This document shows positions 19,681 through 26,907 of a stretch of DNA of 26,961 bases, piece after piece. A program made the position numbers and the translations under genes. The notes under the pieces were generated by a model. That model had not been told where the DNA came from. It saw only the letters and a program-made list of their open reading frames with translations, and did no database searches. The DNA is from a virus. The stretch is from positions 1 to 26,961 of IMG/VR virus record IMGVR_UViG_3300019889_000033; one strand, written 5' to 3'. Each line of letters opens with the position of its first letter. Position 1 is the first letter of the stretch.

Positions 19681-19914
19681 ATGAGCACCGATGACCCGAT
19701 CAAAGTAGTCGATGAGGCCGAGGCGGCGACCGCTGACGTGGTGGTGTGCGTCCCCTATCGGCCCGATGAGGGCCTGATGTTGCCGGATAATGTTTTGGAT
19801 TGCTGCGCGCATTGCGCCCAGCAAATTCAGCTTCGGCCCAATGTGCCGCCCCAGCCGATGCGGCTTTGTCTGAAATGCGCCGTCGATTTTATGGGCAAGG
19901 GTGCGACCCAATGA
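19681..19914 (+). CDS. Small zinc-ribbon-like protein
   Basis: A 77-residue protein from ATG 19681. CCAHCAQQIQLRPN and LCLKCAVDFM give two C-x-x-C knuckles about 20 residues apart, a zinc ribbon. The acidic N-terminus (EAEAATADVVVC) is probably flexible. Function unknown. Confidence 0.6.
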   Translation: MSTDDPIKVVDEAEAATADVVVCVPYRPDEGLMLPDNVLDCCAHCAQQIQLRPNVPPQPMRLCLKCAVDFMGKGATQ

Positions 19915-20075
19915 GCGACAAGTATCTCATAAAACTGGTGCTCGAATGGCGCGCGGCACAGTTGGCGATTGACCGGCTGACGGTGGAGGAGCGGCGGAAT
20001 AACCGTGAGCCCCTAGACAGATTGGTCGCCGCCCATAACGCTTTGGTGAAATACGTCGATGAGGAAATGGGATGA
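19911..20075 (+). CDS. Small helical protein
   Basis: A 54-residue protein joined by ATGA overlaps to both neighbours. One long amphipathic helix pair (VLEWRAAQLAIDRLTVEERR, then DRLVAAHNALVKYVDE). Unknown function. Confidence 0.5.
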   Translation: MSDKYLIKLVLEWRAAQLAIDRLTVEERRNNREPLDRLVAAHNALVKYVDEEMG

Positions 20076-20254
20076 CGGAAACGTATCTGGGCGACGGTTG
20101 CTACGCTTCCTTTGACGGCTTTCAATTTTGTCTTCGCGCGCCGCGTGAGGAAGGCGACCATGTTGTTTATCTTGACCCCGAAACCTTGGCCTCGTTTGAA
20201 AAGTATGTCGCCGACGTGCGCGCCGCGATGAACGCCCGCGAGCCATTGCCATGA
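20072..20254 (+). CDS. Conserved small phage protein (YLGDGxYASFDG type)
   Basis: A 60-residue protein that begins MTETYLGDGCYASFDGFQF, continues with LRAPREEGDHVVYLDPETL and ends in a helix. The YLGDGxYASxDGxQ opening is a pattern I know from small proteins of many phages and prophages; their function is unknown. It overlaps the previous gene as ATGA. Confidence 0.7.
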   Translation: MTETYLGDGCYASFDGFQFCLRAPREEGDHVVYLDPETLASFEKYVADVRAAMNAREPLP

Positions 20255-20266
20255 GAGGCGCGTCCG

Positions 20267-20611
20267 ATGAACCAGAAACTCAATCAGTCGATATGGTCGA
20301 TCCCGATGCCGGATCGAATCAAGAGGCTGCCGATCTCGGCGACCGGCTTTCCAGTGCCCTGGTTCGTCGCGTGGATCGATGGCTTGCCGGACTTCCGCGT
20401 CATCGGCCCCGACAAAATGGTGCAGGCGGTCAACCGCAAGCTCTGCTGGGTTTGCGGCCAGCCGCTGGGCGTGCACAAGGCGTTCCCACTGGTTGATACT
20501 TCGAGACCAGCGTGGCGTGGACGATGCACGGGTACTACGAGTCGCGGTTCTTCGACGTGCAGGGGAACGCCCAAGACCACAAGGGCAATCAAGTGTGGGA
20601 TGTGCTCGTGA
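20267..20611 (+). pseudogene. Truncated phage protein (FPVPWFVAW family), frame broken near 20490
   Basis: From ATG 20267 (GAGGCG upstream) residues 1-75 are convincing: IKRLPISATGFPVPWFVAWI, a VIGPDKMVQAVNRKLCWVCG zinc knuckle and GVHKAF. In the family I know, the next part is a GPMC ... EPPSH ... C segment ending in CPFL. Here this is missing; after about position 20490 the frame yields Thr/Ser/Arg-rich sequence without protein character up to the stop. The downstream coding signal is in another frame (see 20497). I read it as the remnant of a gene that lost its 3' part by deletion. A sequencing error alone would not restore the missing residues. Confidence 0.65.
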
Positions 20612-20640
20612 GCGAGCTTGAGAACGGAGTATGGGGATGA
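20497..20640 (+). pseudogene. C-terminal remnant of a second gene, start missing
   Basis: In the third frame, directly after a TGA at 20494-20496, the sequence reads YFETSVAWTMHGYYESRFFD and continues to a clean stop whose TGA overlaps the next ATG. Amino-acid composition is strongly protein-like, but there is no start codon before an internal GTG 20512 or ATG 20524. It looks like the 3' end of a gene fused to the broken gene at 20267. A 38-residue product from ATG 20524 cannot be excluded. Confidence 0.55.
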
Positions 20641-20816
20641 AGTCCCGATCAGAACAACTACGAATAGTCGCATCTAACATCACAGGCTTCTGGCTTGGCC
20701 TCGCGACTAGCGCGGAAGGCTTCGTCGATACCGACGGCACGCTGAAGAAGGCAGCGGAGGACGAAGCCGCGTTACTCCTCGAAGTCGCGAACGAACTGGA
20801 GAAAGCCAATGCGTGA
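20637..20816 (+). CDS. Small uncharacterised protein
   Basis: A 59-residue protein, ATG 20637 overlapping the previous stop (ATGA). RIVASNITGFWLGLATSAEG and an acidic LLLEVANELEKA helix. In-frame ATG 20631 is an alternative start. Unknown function. Confidence 0.5.
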   Translation: MKSRSEQLRIVASNITGFWLGLATSAEGFVDTDGTLKKAAEDEAALLLEVANELEKANA

Positions 20817-21133
20817 TCACTGGAAAACCCATGCCCGACGGTCATCAGGAGCCTGCGGGCGTCATGATCCGGCGCAATCCTGGCGCGGTCTGCATTTGGG
20901 TGACGAAAGAATTCCGCGTCATGCGCGAAGGCGACGGCGTGCTGTTTCGGCTCGGCGATCCCGAGCAGGTGCTTTGGTTCGCCGAGGGCCGCAAGGCGAC
21001 GCGGGCCGAGGTGCTGCATTCGATCGAAACCGGACTGCCGCTGTTGATGGAGGTCGCCGAGCAAGAGGGACCGGGGGCGGTCGCCGAACTAAATCGATAC
21101 ATTGAAAGGGCGCAGCGATGGCTACCGGCATGA
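20813..21133 (+). CDS. Uncharacterised protein
   Basis: A 106-residue protein with a GTG start overlapping the previous TGA (ATG 20831 is possible). NPGAVCIWVTKEFRVMREGD and VLFRLGDPEQVLWFAEGRKA, then a HSIETGLPLLMEVAEQ helix. The pattern KATRAEVLHSIETGLPLL is familiar from other phages' hypothetical proteins. Function unknown. Confidence 0.6.
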   Translation: MITGKPMPDGHQEPAGVMIRRNPGAVCIWVTKEFRVMREGDGVLFRLGDPEQVLWFAEGRKATRAEVLHSIETGLPLLMEVAEQEGPGAVAELNRYIERAQRWLPA

Positions 21134-21549
21134 CGAAACAGTTTCGGGCGATCGTGATCGACCCAGAGAAGCAGATTGTCGACGTGGTCGTAACCACTGG
21201 AACGCATGAGGACACGCGCGCCCTGGTCGGCGCGAGCAGCCTCGATAATTTCCGCATCGCCGATCACCCGGAAAGCTTCGACTATGGCTGGGTCGACGAT
21301 ACGGGCCTGACGCGCGGCCAGCCGATCTATGCGTTCAAGTTCAACATCCGCCCCGACAACCCGATCGCCGGGCGCTGCCTGTTTATCGGTGCCGATAAGG
21401 AAACCGGCGCAACCACCGACACAAAATTCCCGCTTGATGTTTTGAGGGACAGCATCGAATGGCTTGGCCTGATCGTCCCGGAGGTGTTCTGGGAGGAGAC
21501 CGAGCAGGGCTCCCGCGCGATCGTCACCTATGCGAGGGTAAAGGCATGA
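21118..21549 (+). CDS. Uncharacterised DUF3846-like alpha/beta protein (weak)
   Basis: A 143-residue protein, ATG 21118 with AAGGG upstream. It opens FRAIVIDPEKQIVDVVVTTG and then SLDNFRIADHPESFDYGWVD, with GRCLFIGADKETGATTD in the middle. This order recalls DUF3846-type phage proteins (numbers tied to DNA or cell metabolism without known activity). The assignment is weak. Confidence 0.55.
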   Translation: MATGMTKQFRAIVIDPEKQIVDVVVTTGTHEDTRALVGASSLDNFRIADHPESFDYGWVDDTGLTRGQPIYAFKFNIRPDNPIAGRCLFIGADKETGATTDTKFPLDVLRDSIEWLGLIVPEVFWEETEQGSRAIVTYARVKA

Positions 21550-21785
21550 AGCTGCAAAAGGGCGACGACATCCTTGTGACGTGCGAGGACCGAACGGTCG
21601 AGGGCACGATCTTGATGATATCGGACAATGAGGTCTCGGCCATGATCAGCTTCGACACGATGATAGGCAGCCACGCGGGCATGATGCCGGTCACGCGATG
21701 GGATGCGGCGCGCGGCGTCTATCGTTCGATCATCGACGGCACCGAGATCACCATGCGGAAGAAACCAGAGAGAGACCGACGATGA
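21546..21785 (+). CDS. Small beta-rich protein
   Basis: A 79-residue protein from ATG 21546 (ATGA overlap). KGDDILVTCEDRTVEGTILM followed by SDNEVSAMISFD looks like a small beta-barrel (SH3- or OB-like), then a basic tail. No family recognised. Confidence 0.55.
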   Translation: MKLQKGDDILVTCEDRTVEGTILMISDNEVSAMISFDTMIGSHAGMMPVTRWDAARGVYRSIIDGTEITMRKKPERDRR

Positions 21786-22072
21786 CCCCAGAATTCATTA
21801 GGCTGAAAGAAAAGATCGCGACCAGCAATGACTTCACGGTCGAGGAGCGCGAGATGATGCTCGATTGCTTGAACCTCGGCGACTACGCCGGGAAGCACGC
21901 CTATCCCGCGTCGTTTCCACCGGGCTCAAATAAGTGGGCGACCGCCACCTGGGCCATCCTCGACCAGATGAATCCGAACGCGCTCAAGACCCGCGACCGT
22001 TTCATGCTCGGCGGCCTGATCGCTGGCGCATTATCCGAGATGTACGAAACCGGCCGGAGGAGGGGGAAGTGA
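21782..22072 (+). CDS. Small uncharacterised protein
   Basis: A 96-residue protein (ATGA overlap). LKEKIATSNDFTVEEREMML and an ILDQMNPNALKTRDRFMLGG helix, with a basic C-terminus. Mostly helical; unknown function. Confidence 0.55.
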   Translation: MTPEFIRLKEKIATSNDFTVEEREMMLDCLNLGDYAGKHAYPASFPPGSNKWATATWAILDQMNPNALKTRDRFMLGGLIAGALSEMYETGRRRGK

Positions 22073-22605
22073 CACGCCGCGAGTGTGGATCGTGTCAAAG
22101 TTGCTGCAAGCTGCTGCCGGTGCCGCCGCTCGAAAAGAAGGCTGGCGAGCGCTGCCGCTATCAGAAGTTCGGCAAGGGATGCACGGTCTATAACACGCGG
22201 CGCATGCCGCCCGAATGCTCGATCTGGAATTGCAGATGGCTCGTCGGCGACGATACCGCCGATCTCTCGCGGCCTGACCGGTCGAACTATATCATAGACG
22301 TGATGCCTGACTTCGTGACGGTCCGCGACAACCAAACCGGCAAGACGTTTCCTCTTGAGGTGGTGCAGGTCTGGTGCGACCCTAAGCATCGCGACGCCCA
22401 TCGAGACCCGGCGCTGCGTGCTTACCTGTTCCGGCGGGCGCTAGAAGGCAAGGCCGCGATCATCCGCTACTCGGCGACCGATGCTGTCACGCTGCTGGCA
22501 CCGCCATTGAACACCGATGGCGAATGGCTTGAGATCGGCGGCGAGAGCGAGGAACGCACCCATAGCGCCGCCGAGATCATCCAAGCGTTGGCGGGCAGGC
22601 CATGA
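22069..22605 (+). CDS. YkgJ-like cysteine-cluster protein
   Basis: A 178-residue protein, GTG start overlapping the previous TGA. The first 60 residues carry CGSCQSCC (6-13), a GERCRYQKFGKGCTVYN segment and RRMPPECSIWNCRWL, eight or more Cys residues in the order of the YkgJ/FliB-N-like CxxCxxCC family, predicted to bind zinc or an Fe-S cluster. The second half has alternating strands and is specific to this protein. Biochemical role of the family is not settled. A second member lies at 22889. Confidence 0.7.
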   Translation: MTRRECGSCQSCCKLLPVPPLEKKAGERCRYQKFGKGCTVYNTRRMPPECSIWNCRWLVGDDTADLSRPDRSNYIIDVMPDFVTVRDNQTGKTFPLEVVQVWCDPKHRDAHRDPALRAYLFRRALEGKAAIIRYSATDAVTLLAPPLNTDGEWLEIGGESEERTHSAAEIIQALAGRP

Positions 22606-22889
22606 GCTATCTATCATTCACCGTCTGCGCCTATTGCGGCCAGCATCATGAGCTTGTGAGCGCCGTCACCGAGAAGGGCGAATTGCGCGAGCCACGACCG
22701 AACGATGGCGACGTAACGATCTGCTTCGCATGTGGGCAATGGAACGTCTTTGATGACGGGAGTGATGGCGGCCTCCGCAAGGCGACCGATAAAGAGATCA
22801 AGCGGCTGATGAAAAATAAGATGTGGCGCGAGCTGGCCGAGGCGTGGCGGCTAGCGGAGCAAGACCGCCAGCGCGGGGGGGCGTCGTGA
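22602..22889 (+). CDS. Zinc-ribbon protein with helical tail
   Basis: A 95-residue protein. CAYCGQHHEL and CFACGQWNVF form two Cys knuckles about 34 residues apart; then helix KATDKEIKRLMKNKMWRELA. It sits between the two cysteine-cluster genes, overlapping both. Function unknown. Confidence 0.65.
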   Translation: MSYLSFTVCAYCGQHHELVSAVTEKGELREPRPNDGDVTICFACGQWNVFDDGSDGGLRKATDKEIKRLMKNKMWRELAEAWRLAEQDRQRGGAS

Positions 22890-23275
22890 TGACCAAGCTT
22901 GGGGACGTTGCCTGCGGCGCATGTCACGCCTGCTGTCGGTCTGAGTTGATCGCGGTGCTACCCGATGAGGGCGACAAGCTGGCCGACTATGAGCACGATG
23001 CTCTATTCGTTCCCGGTCTCGGCGAGATCGCCTATCTCAAGCACAAGCGAAACGGCGACTGCTTTTACCTTGGTCGCGACGGCTGCACTATCCATCACCG
23101 CAGGCCGCACATCTGCCGGATATTCGACTGCCGCGCTTTCTATCTGAGCAAGGCGAGATCGGAGCGGCAGGCGATCAGCAAAGGCTCGCCATTGTCGCGC
23201 GTGATCTTCAACGCCGGTCGCGAGCGGGTCAAAACACTGGACATCGACGAGTTGCGGAAGGTGCCGAAGCCATGA
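22889..23275 (+). CDS. Second YkgJ-like cysteine-cluster protein
   Basis: A 128-residue protein starting at ATG 22889 (TGATG overlap). CGACHACC (9-16), a RNGDCFYLGRDGCTIHHRRP segment and HICRIFDCRAFY repeat the order of Cys seen in the protein at 22069, the compact form of the YkgJ family. Metal or Fe-S binding is predicted; the target is unknown. Confidence 0.75.
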   Translation: MTKLGDVACGACHACCRSELIAVLPDEGDKLADYEHDALFVPGLGEIAYLKHKRNGDCFYLGRDGCTIHHRRPHICRIFDCRAFYLSKARSERQAISKGSPLSRVIFNAGRERVKTLDIDELRKVPKP

Positions 23276-23652
23276 GCGAGTGGCCCCGCTATTACGTCCT
23301 CGTTGGCCGCACGGCGATCGCGGTCGACATGCTGTCGTGGGCCGAATCACTTGAGAAACGACTTCGAGATGGCAGAACAACCGGCACTGATCCATGGCGC
23401 GTTGCGCGCGAGGAGCTTGATGGGTGCGACGTGTCGACCGTCTTCCTTGGTCTCAATCATCGTTTCGGGGGGGACGGTGATCCGATCCTGTTCGAGACGA
23501 TGATCTTCGGCGGTCCGCTCGATGGTGAACAATGGCGGGCCGCCACGTATGACGAGGCCGAGCGCTGTCATGCGGCGGCGGTGACGAGGGCACGAATCGC
23601 GGGTGCCAAGATCAAGGCGATAGCGGATGCCGTAGGAGCAACGGAGAAATGA
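23272..23652 (+). CDS. Conserved phage protein of unknown function (TVFLGLxHxFG type)
   Basis: A 126-residue protein. DVSTVFLGLNHRFGGDGDPI followed by LFETMIFGGPLDGEQ and an acidic helix is a pattern I know from many phage and prophage proteins without assigned function. It is joined by ATGA overlaps on both sides. Confidence 0.7.
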   Translation: MSEWPRYYVLVGRTAIAVDMLSWAESLEKRLRDGRTTGTDPWRVAREELDGCDVSTVFLGLNHRFGGDGDPILFETMIFGGPLDGEQWRAATYDEAERCHAAAVTRARIAGAKIKAIADAVGATEK

Positions 23653-24062
23653 GAGTGCTTGTCTATGGCGGTCGGAGATACAGCGACCAGGAGAGGGCCT
23701 TCGCAGAGCTTGACGCGATCCATGCGGAGACACCGATCACTCTGGTCATTCAGGGTGAGGCAACCGGTGCTGACGCTCTCGGCAAGGCATGGGCACAACG
23801 GCACGACGTTCCAACCGCTGATTTCAAAGCTGAGTGGGATGACTTTGACGTGCCGCAGGTCAGGCGCAAGGTTCGGGTCGATGGATCGGCCTATAACGCG
23901 GCGGCGGGCGGCACGCGCAATAAAAAAATGATGGTCGAGGGCAAGCCAGACATCGCGCTTGAATTCCCTGGCGGCGACGGGACAAGCAACATGCGCAGAA
24001 TCGTGCTTCAAGAGAAGATGCGCCGCGATCTGCGACATCATGTGGTGGTGGGAAAACGATGA
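23649..24062 (+). CDS. SLOG-fold nucleotide-binding protein (DUF2493 type)
   Basis: A 137-residue protein with the signature elements of the YspA/YpsA-related SLOG family: RVLVYGGRRYSD at the N-terminus, the VIQGEATGADALGKAWA loop (about 32-48), GGTRNKKMM (about 86-94) and EFPGGDGTSNM near 105-114. SLOG domains bind nucleotides or nucleotide-derived ligands; some act in phage-defence signalling, while many phages carry stand-alone copies of unknown role. An insertion (KVRVDGSAYNAA) precedes the GTRN motif. Confidence 0.8.
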   Translation: MRVLVYGGRRYSDQERAFAELDAIHAETPITLVIQGEATGADALGKAWAQRHDVPTADFKAEWDDFDVPQVRRKVRVDGSAYNAAAGGTRNKKMMVEGKPDIALEFPGGDGTSNMRRIVLQEKMRRDLRHHVVVGKR

Positions 24063-24238
24063 CCGTCTTTACATTCAAGATATTCAACTCGCCGTGCCCC
24101 GACTACATGAACGAAGTCGCTTGCACGGGAAAGACCGAGCAGGAAGCACGCGACGTGGCCGAAGACCTCCTGACACGCACAAGCGAGGTGGGCGGCTACG
24201 ACGTTCCCAAGGTATGGGATTTGAGGCTGTTGCATTGA
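24059..24238 (+). CDS. Small uncharacterised protein, last gene of the operon
   Basis: A 59-residue protein from ATG 24059, overlapping the SLOG gene. TVFTFKIFNSPCPDYMNEVA then an EQEARDVAEDLLTRTSEVGG helix. Ends 50 bases before the bidirectional terminator. Unknown function. Confidence 0.6.
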   Translation: MTVFTFKIFNSPCPDYMNEVACTGKTEQEARDVAEDLLTRTSEVGGYDVPKVWDLRLLH

Positions 24239-24287
24239 GACGATAATCCCGCGAACAATATTCCAAATCAAAAAATGAGCAAAAAAA

Positions 24288-24322
24288 TAAGCCCCCGCCG
24301 AAATCCCGGCAGGGGCTTTTTT
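24288..24322. terminator. Bidirectional terminator between convergent operons
   Basis: AAGCCCC-CGCCG and CCGGC-AGGGGCTT pair around a short loop, followed by TTTTTTGCTT on the plus strand and by a T-rich run (TTATTTTTTT) on the minus strand. It serves both the rightward operon ending at 24238 and the leftward one ending at 24346. Confidence 0.9.
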
Positions 24323-24345
24323 GCTTAGGTGATAAAATTGTCCCT

Positions 24346-25095
24346 TTAGCGCCTGCGCGCCGCCGCCATGGTCAAGGTGCCACCGCCAGCGGCATTCGGG
24401 TCAGCGGCAGCAAGTGCCGCAGCATCCGACTTCGCCTTGGCATCGATCGCAGCCTGCGCCAGGACGGGGTCATTCGGGCTCGCAGCAGCCGCAGCAGCGG
24501 CGGCGTCGGAAGCCGCCAGCGCATCAGCCGCAGCCTGTACGAGAACCGGGTCCGGCACGAACACGGGCGGGGTGACAGGCGGGACGTTCGCCGGGATGGC
24601 GGTCGTGAGCGCGCCCAGCGTGCCCTTGAGGCTGTCCGTCATGGCCTTGATCGCCGCAAGGTTCTCGGCGTTAACCGGGACATTTGGCGGGATCGCCGCG
24701 AGGGCCGCTTGCAGATCGGCAACCTGCGTCACGAGCAGTGTGAGCGCAGCAGTAGCCGAGGCTTCGGCGGAGGTGTTGAGCGCAATCTGATCGACTGCGG
24801 CCTGAACGTCTTTGTCTAACATGGTGATCTTCTCCCTGAGTTGCTGGATTGCGTGATGCAGCGCATCTTGACGCTGGTCGTCCCGCTGGCGGGATTGCCA
24901 GAGGGCATCACGTAGTTCGGTAACCGCGTGCAAGATTGCTTCGCTTTGATGTACTTCGCGTTCTTTCTCTTCGAAAAATTGGAGCCTATCGGCAACCCGG
25001 AGCATGACTGTCGTCTCAACGTCGGTCAGATCGAGTTCATGGATGCGGGCGCGAAGCGAGAGGCTCAGAGATGTCATGGTGTTCAGAGATGCCAT
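24346..25095 (-). CDS. Ala-rich coiled-coil protein with internal repeats
   Basis: A 249-residue protein; ATG 25095 chosen because GGGAGA lies nine bases upstream (an upstream in-frame ATG at 25161 would run across the parS-like site). Residues about 20-110 are heptad-patterned helix (VADRLQFFEEKEREVHQSEA), then an Ala/Leu helix, a Pro-rich hinge (IPANVPPVTPPVFVPDPV) and two copies of DPVLxQAAxDAxAxSDAAA separated by an Ala tract. It resembles fibrous phage proteins but nothing identifies it as a tail or capsid part. The last gene of the leftward cassette. Confidence 0.6.
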   Translation of the reverse strand: MASLNTMTSLSLSLRARIHELDLTDVETTVMLRVADRLQFFEEKEREVHQSEAILHAVTELRDALWQSRQRDDQRQDALHHAIQQLREKITMLDKDVQAAVDQIALNTSAEASATAALTLLVTQVADLQAALAAIPPNVPVNAENLAAIKAMTDSLKGTLGALTTAIPANVPPVTPPVFVPDPVLVQAAADALAASDAAAAAAAASPNDPVLAQAAIDAKAKSDAAALAAADPNAAGGGTLTMAAARRR

Positions 25096-25128
25096 GGCGT
25101 GGTCTCCCGCGTCGGTGCGCGTTGGATT

Positions 25129-25144
25129 TGTTTCACGTGAAAGG
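25129..25144. promoter_or_regulatory. parS: parS-like site (14 of 16 bases)
   Basis: TGTTTCACGTGAAAGG matches the bacterial chromosomal ParB site TGTTTCACGTGAAACA at the first 14 positions; only the last CA differs. The palindromic core TTTCACGTGAAA is perfect. It lies in the 165-base gap between two leftward genes. No parA or parB gene is visible in this window. See findings. Confidence 0.45.
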
Positions 25145-25260
25145 AAATGGATGCGGACCAACGCGAGCGACGTTGGGTGCGCAAGTTAAATCTTAGTTAG
25201 CATCCGCGACAGATTGATGGCGGCGCTGGCGGATAGGGGGGGAGCGGATCAATATTGTGT

Positions 25261-25476
25261 CTATCGTCGAAAGGACATCGACGTGCTGCCACCTCCCGAA
25301 AGCAGCGTGAGCGCACCGATGATGCAAAGGATCAGGACGATGACCCAAATCAGTTGCTCGATGCGCGGCGGCACCGGAAGAAACAGCTTGATTGCGTACA
25401 GCGCCAGCCAGATGCAGCCGCAGAGGGCGAGCACGCCGATGGCGAGCCAGAGAACCGAAATTGCGAGGGCGACCAT
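25261..25476 (-). CDS. Small membrane protein with two spans (holin-like)
   Basis: A 71-residue protein with AAGGAAA eight bases before its ATG. Two hydrophobic helices, ALAISVLWLAIGVLALCGCI and EQLIWVIVLILCIIGALTLL, are linked by FLPVPPRIEQ. The PPRIEQLIW linker is familiar from small membrane proteins in phages. Size and layout fit a class II holin, but no lysin is visible to support it. Confidence 0.6.
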   Translation of the reverse strand: MVALAISVLWLAIGVLALCGCIWLALYAIKLFLPVPPRIEQLIWVIVLILCIIGALTLLSGGGSTSMSFRR

Positions 25477-25498
25477 GGCGGCGTTTCCTTTTCAGGGT

Positions 25499-25966
25499 TT
25501 AAAGCGCGCGCAGCGCCAGCGCGCCGACTATTGAAGCGCCGAGCGGCAATGCCCATCCGCGCCAGCCGCCCATACTGGTCGCGATCGTGCCGCGCACCAG
25601 AATGTTGGAAAGCCACACAATCGCAAAGCCGATGATGAGGCAGCTAAATTCCCAAACCGGCAAATACGACATCCATTGAATGTCCCAATCTTCATTGATC
25701 GAATGCCAGGACAACCAAGTCCAGCCACGAAAAATCGTGTGGCCGATCAATTGCAGGTAAACCGCCTCGGCGACGACATTGCGCTGGGTGCGCCATGTGC
25801 GGATCAGGAGCGGCACAAACACGGTCAGCGCATAGAGGCCGATCAGGAACAAAAAGCCGTTCATCAATTCGAGTCGCACGCTCGACGATGCGGTCTGGAT
25901 CGTGCCGACCGGGTCTCCCGAGGTGACACCGAACACTTGCAGCAGATCGGAAGGAACGCGGATCAT
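25499..25966 (-). CDS. Multi-span membrane protein
   Basis: A 155-residue protein with about four hydrophobic stretches: GFLFLIGLYALTVFVPLLI, a weaker one around EAVYLQLIGHTIF, FSCLIIGFAIVWLSNILV and ALPLGASIVGALALRAL. The N-terminal 30 residues are soluble. The function is unknown; membrane location within a possible lysis cassette. Confidence 0.6.
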   Translation of the reverse strand: MIRVPSDLLQVFGVTSGDPVGTIQTASSSVRLELMNGFLFLIGLYALTVFVPLLIRTWRTQRNVVAEAVYLQLIGHTIFRGWTWLSWHSINEDWDIQWMSYLPVWEFSCLIIGFAIVWLSNILVRGTIATSMGGWRGWALPLGASIVGALALRAL

Positions 25967-26172
25967 GTCGTGCCGTCCTTTCTGTCTTCCTGATCATGTT
26001 TTTGTTGAAGTGCCCGAGCGTCCCACTCAAACATATACAGAAGGTGTTCGAATGCCTCGCGGTGCTTCAGGTCGAGTTCGCGCACCTGTTTAAGCTGCCG
26101 CCTGATTTGTTCGTCGTTCGGGGGGGTTCGCGGCAACATCATTCGACATATCCAACGCCGCAGGCATTTCAT
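25963..26172 (-). CDS. Small charged helical protein
   Basis: A 69-residue protein; ATG 26172 overlaps the previous stop (ATGA), with ATG 26139 as alternative. An EQIRRQLKQVRELDLKHREA helix dominates, followed by an acidic and basic tail. Unknown function. Confidence 0.5.
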   Translation of the reverse strand: MKCLRRWICRMMLPRTPPNDEQIRRQLKQVRELDLKHREAFEHLLYMFEWDARALQQKHDQEDRKDGTT

Positions 26173-26513
26173 CCCCTGACCCTTCCGCGCATGTTGATGA
26201 CATCAGTCCGTAGAGCCTGAATTGACGCGAGCTGCGCTTCATGTAACGAGCGGATTTCCATAACTCGCCCTGTCTCGACCCTTGCCAATTCATTGAGCGC
26301 CCCCGTCGAGCGCTCCGTCTGGGTGATCGCGCGCTCCAATGTGGAGCCAAGGCTATCGATCTGCACGCGATACGCCAGCTCAATGGCTTTTTGCAGCGCT
26401 TCGATGCGCTTCTGTTGAAAAAACGCCCATGCCGCCAGCATGATCACGAAAATGCCGAGCACGCCATTTTGCAGCAACGCCTGGACGATCGTCTTGACCG
26501 TGTCTTCGATCAT
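26169..26513 (-). CDS. Single-span membrane protein with coiled coil
   Basis: A 114-residue protein. Residues about 17-33 (GVLGIFVIMLAAWAFFQ) cross the membrane; the rest is a long helix (KRIEALQKAIELAYRVQIDS onward). This N-in, coiled-coil-out layout is like an i-spanin or a phage membrane scaffold, but the sequence alone does not decide. Confidence 0.6.
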   Translation of the reverse strand: MIEDTVKTIVQALLQNGVLGIFVIMLAAWAFFQQKRIEALQKAIELAYRVQIDSLGSTLERAITQTERSTGALNELARVETGRVMEIRSLHEAQLASIQALRTDVINMRGRVRG

Positions 26514-26525
26514 GCCTCATGCCGA

Positions 26526-26735
26526 TCATGCCGCTGGCTTGCAAAATTCCCGATAGGTTTTTTCATTGGCGAGCAAGCGGCGTTTGACGCCGGGCGTCGC
26601 GACGATTGAGCCGTCACCCTTGTTGACGACAACCTGATTATAGACCTGACAGTAACTGTCGATTTGTTCCGGCGTGCAACTACTTGGGTTCAAGGCCAAG
26701 AAGCTCACGGTCGACATCGTCATCAGTAAGCGCAT
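26526..26735 (-). CDS. Small possibly secreted, Cys-containing phage protein
   Basis: A 69-residue protein from ATG 26735 (GGAG nine bases upstream). A short hydrophobic N-terminus (RLLMTMSTVSFLALNPSSC) could be a weak signal sequence with a non-canonical lipobox. The rest, CQVYNQVVVNKGDGSI then a VKRRLLANEKTYREFC end, is a layout I know from small phage proteins near lysis genes. An o-spanin-like role is possible. It overlaps the upstream gene by 56 bases. Confidence 0.55.
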   Translation of the reverse strand: MRLLMTMSTVSFLALNPSSCTPEQIDSYCQVYNQVVVNKGDGSIVATPGVKRRLLANEKTYREFCKPAA

Positions 26736-26907
26736 TGACTTGCTCCATGATTGCCTTTCCCCGCGTGGTCTTTGCAAGGATCGCTGCCGACACCTTTGCA
26801 ATCTCGGCATCGCGGCCAGCCTGTTCCGCTTCTGCGAAATTGACGTAGTCCATGACGCTGTTGATGACCTTGAGAACCGCCAGGATCAGCGATGCCCATG
26901 TAAACAT
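26680..26907 (-). CDS. Small protein with one hydrophobic helix
   Basis: A 75-residue protein, ATG 26907 directly after the upstream TAA (TAAATG). An N-terminal hydrophobic segment WASLILAVLKVINSVMDYV is followed by a charged helix with an Ala-rich centre and an acidic end. It probably sits at the membrane. Function unknown. Confidence 0.55.
   Translation of the reverse strand: MFTWASLILAVLKVINSVMDYVNFAEAEQAGRDAEIAKVSAAILAKTTRGKAIMEQVNALTDDDVDRELLGLEPK

Noticed and set aside
19889-21064. Minus-strand ORF of 391 codons
   Set aside because: It covers five to six well-supported rightward genes linked by ATGA overlaps and lacks recognisable motifs; a GC-driven shadow frame.
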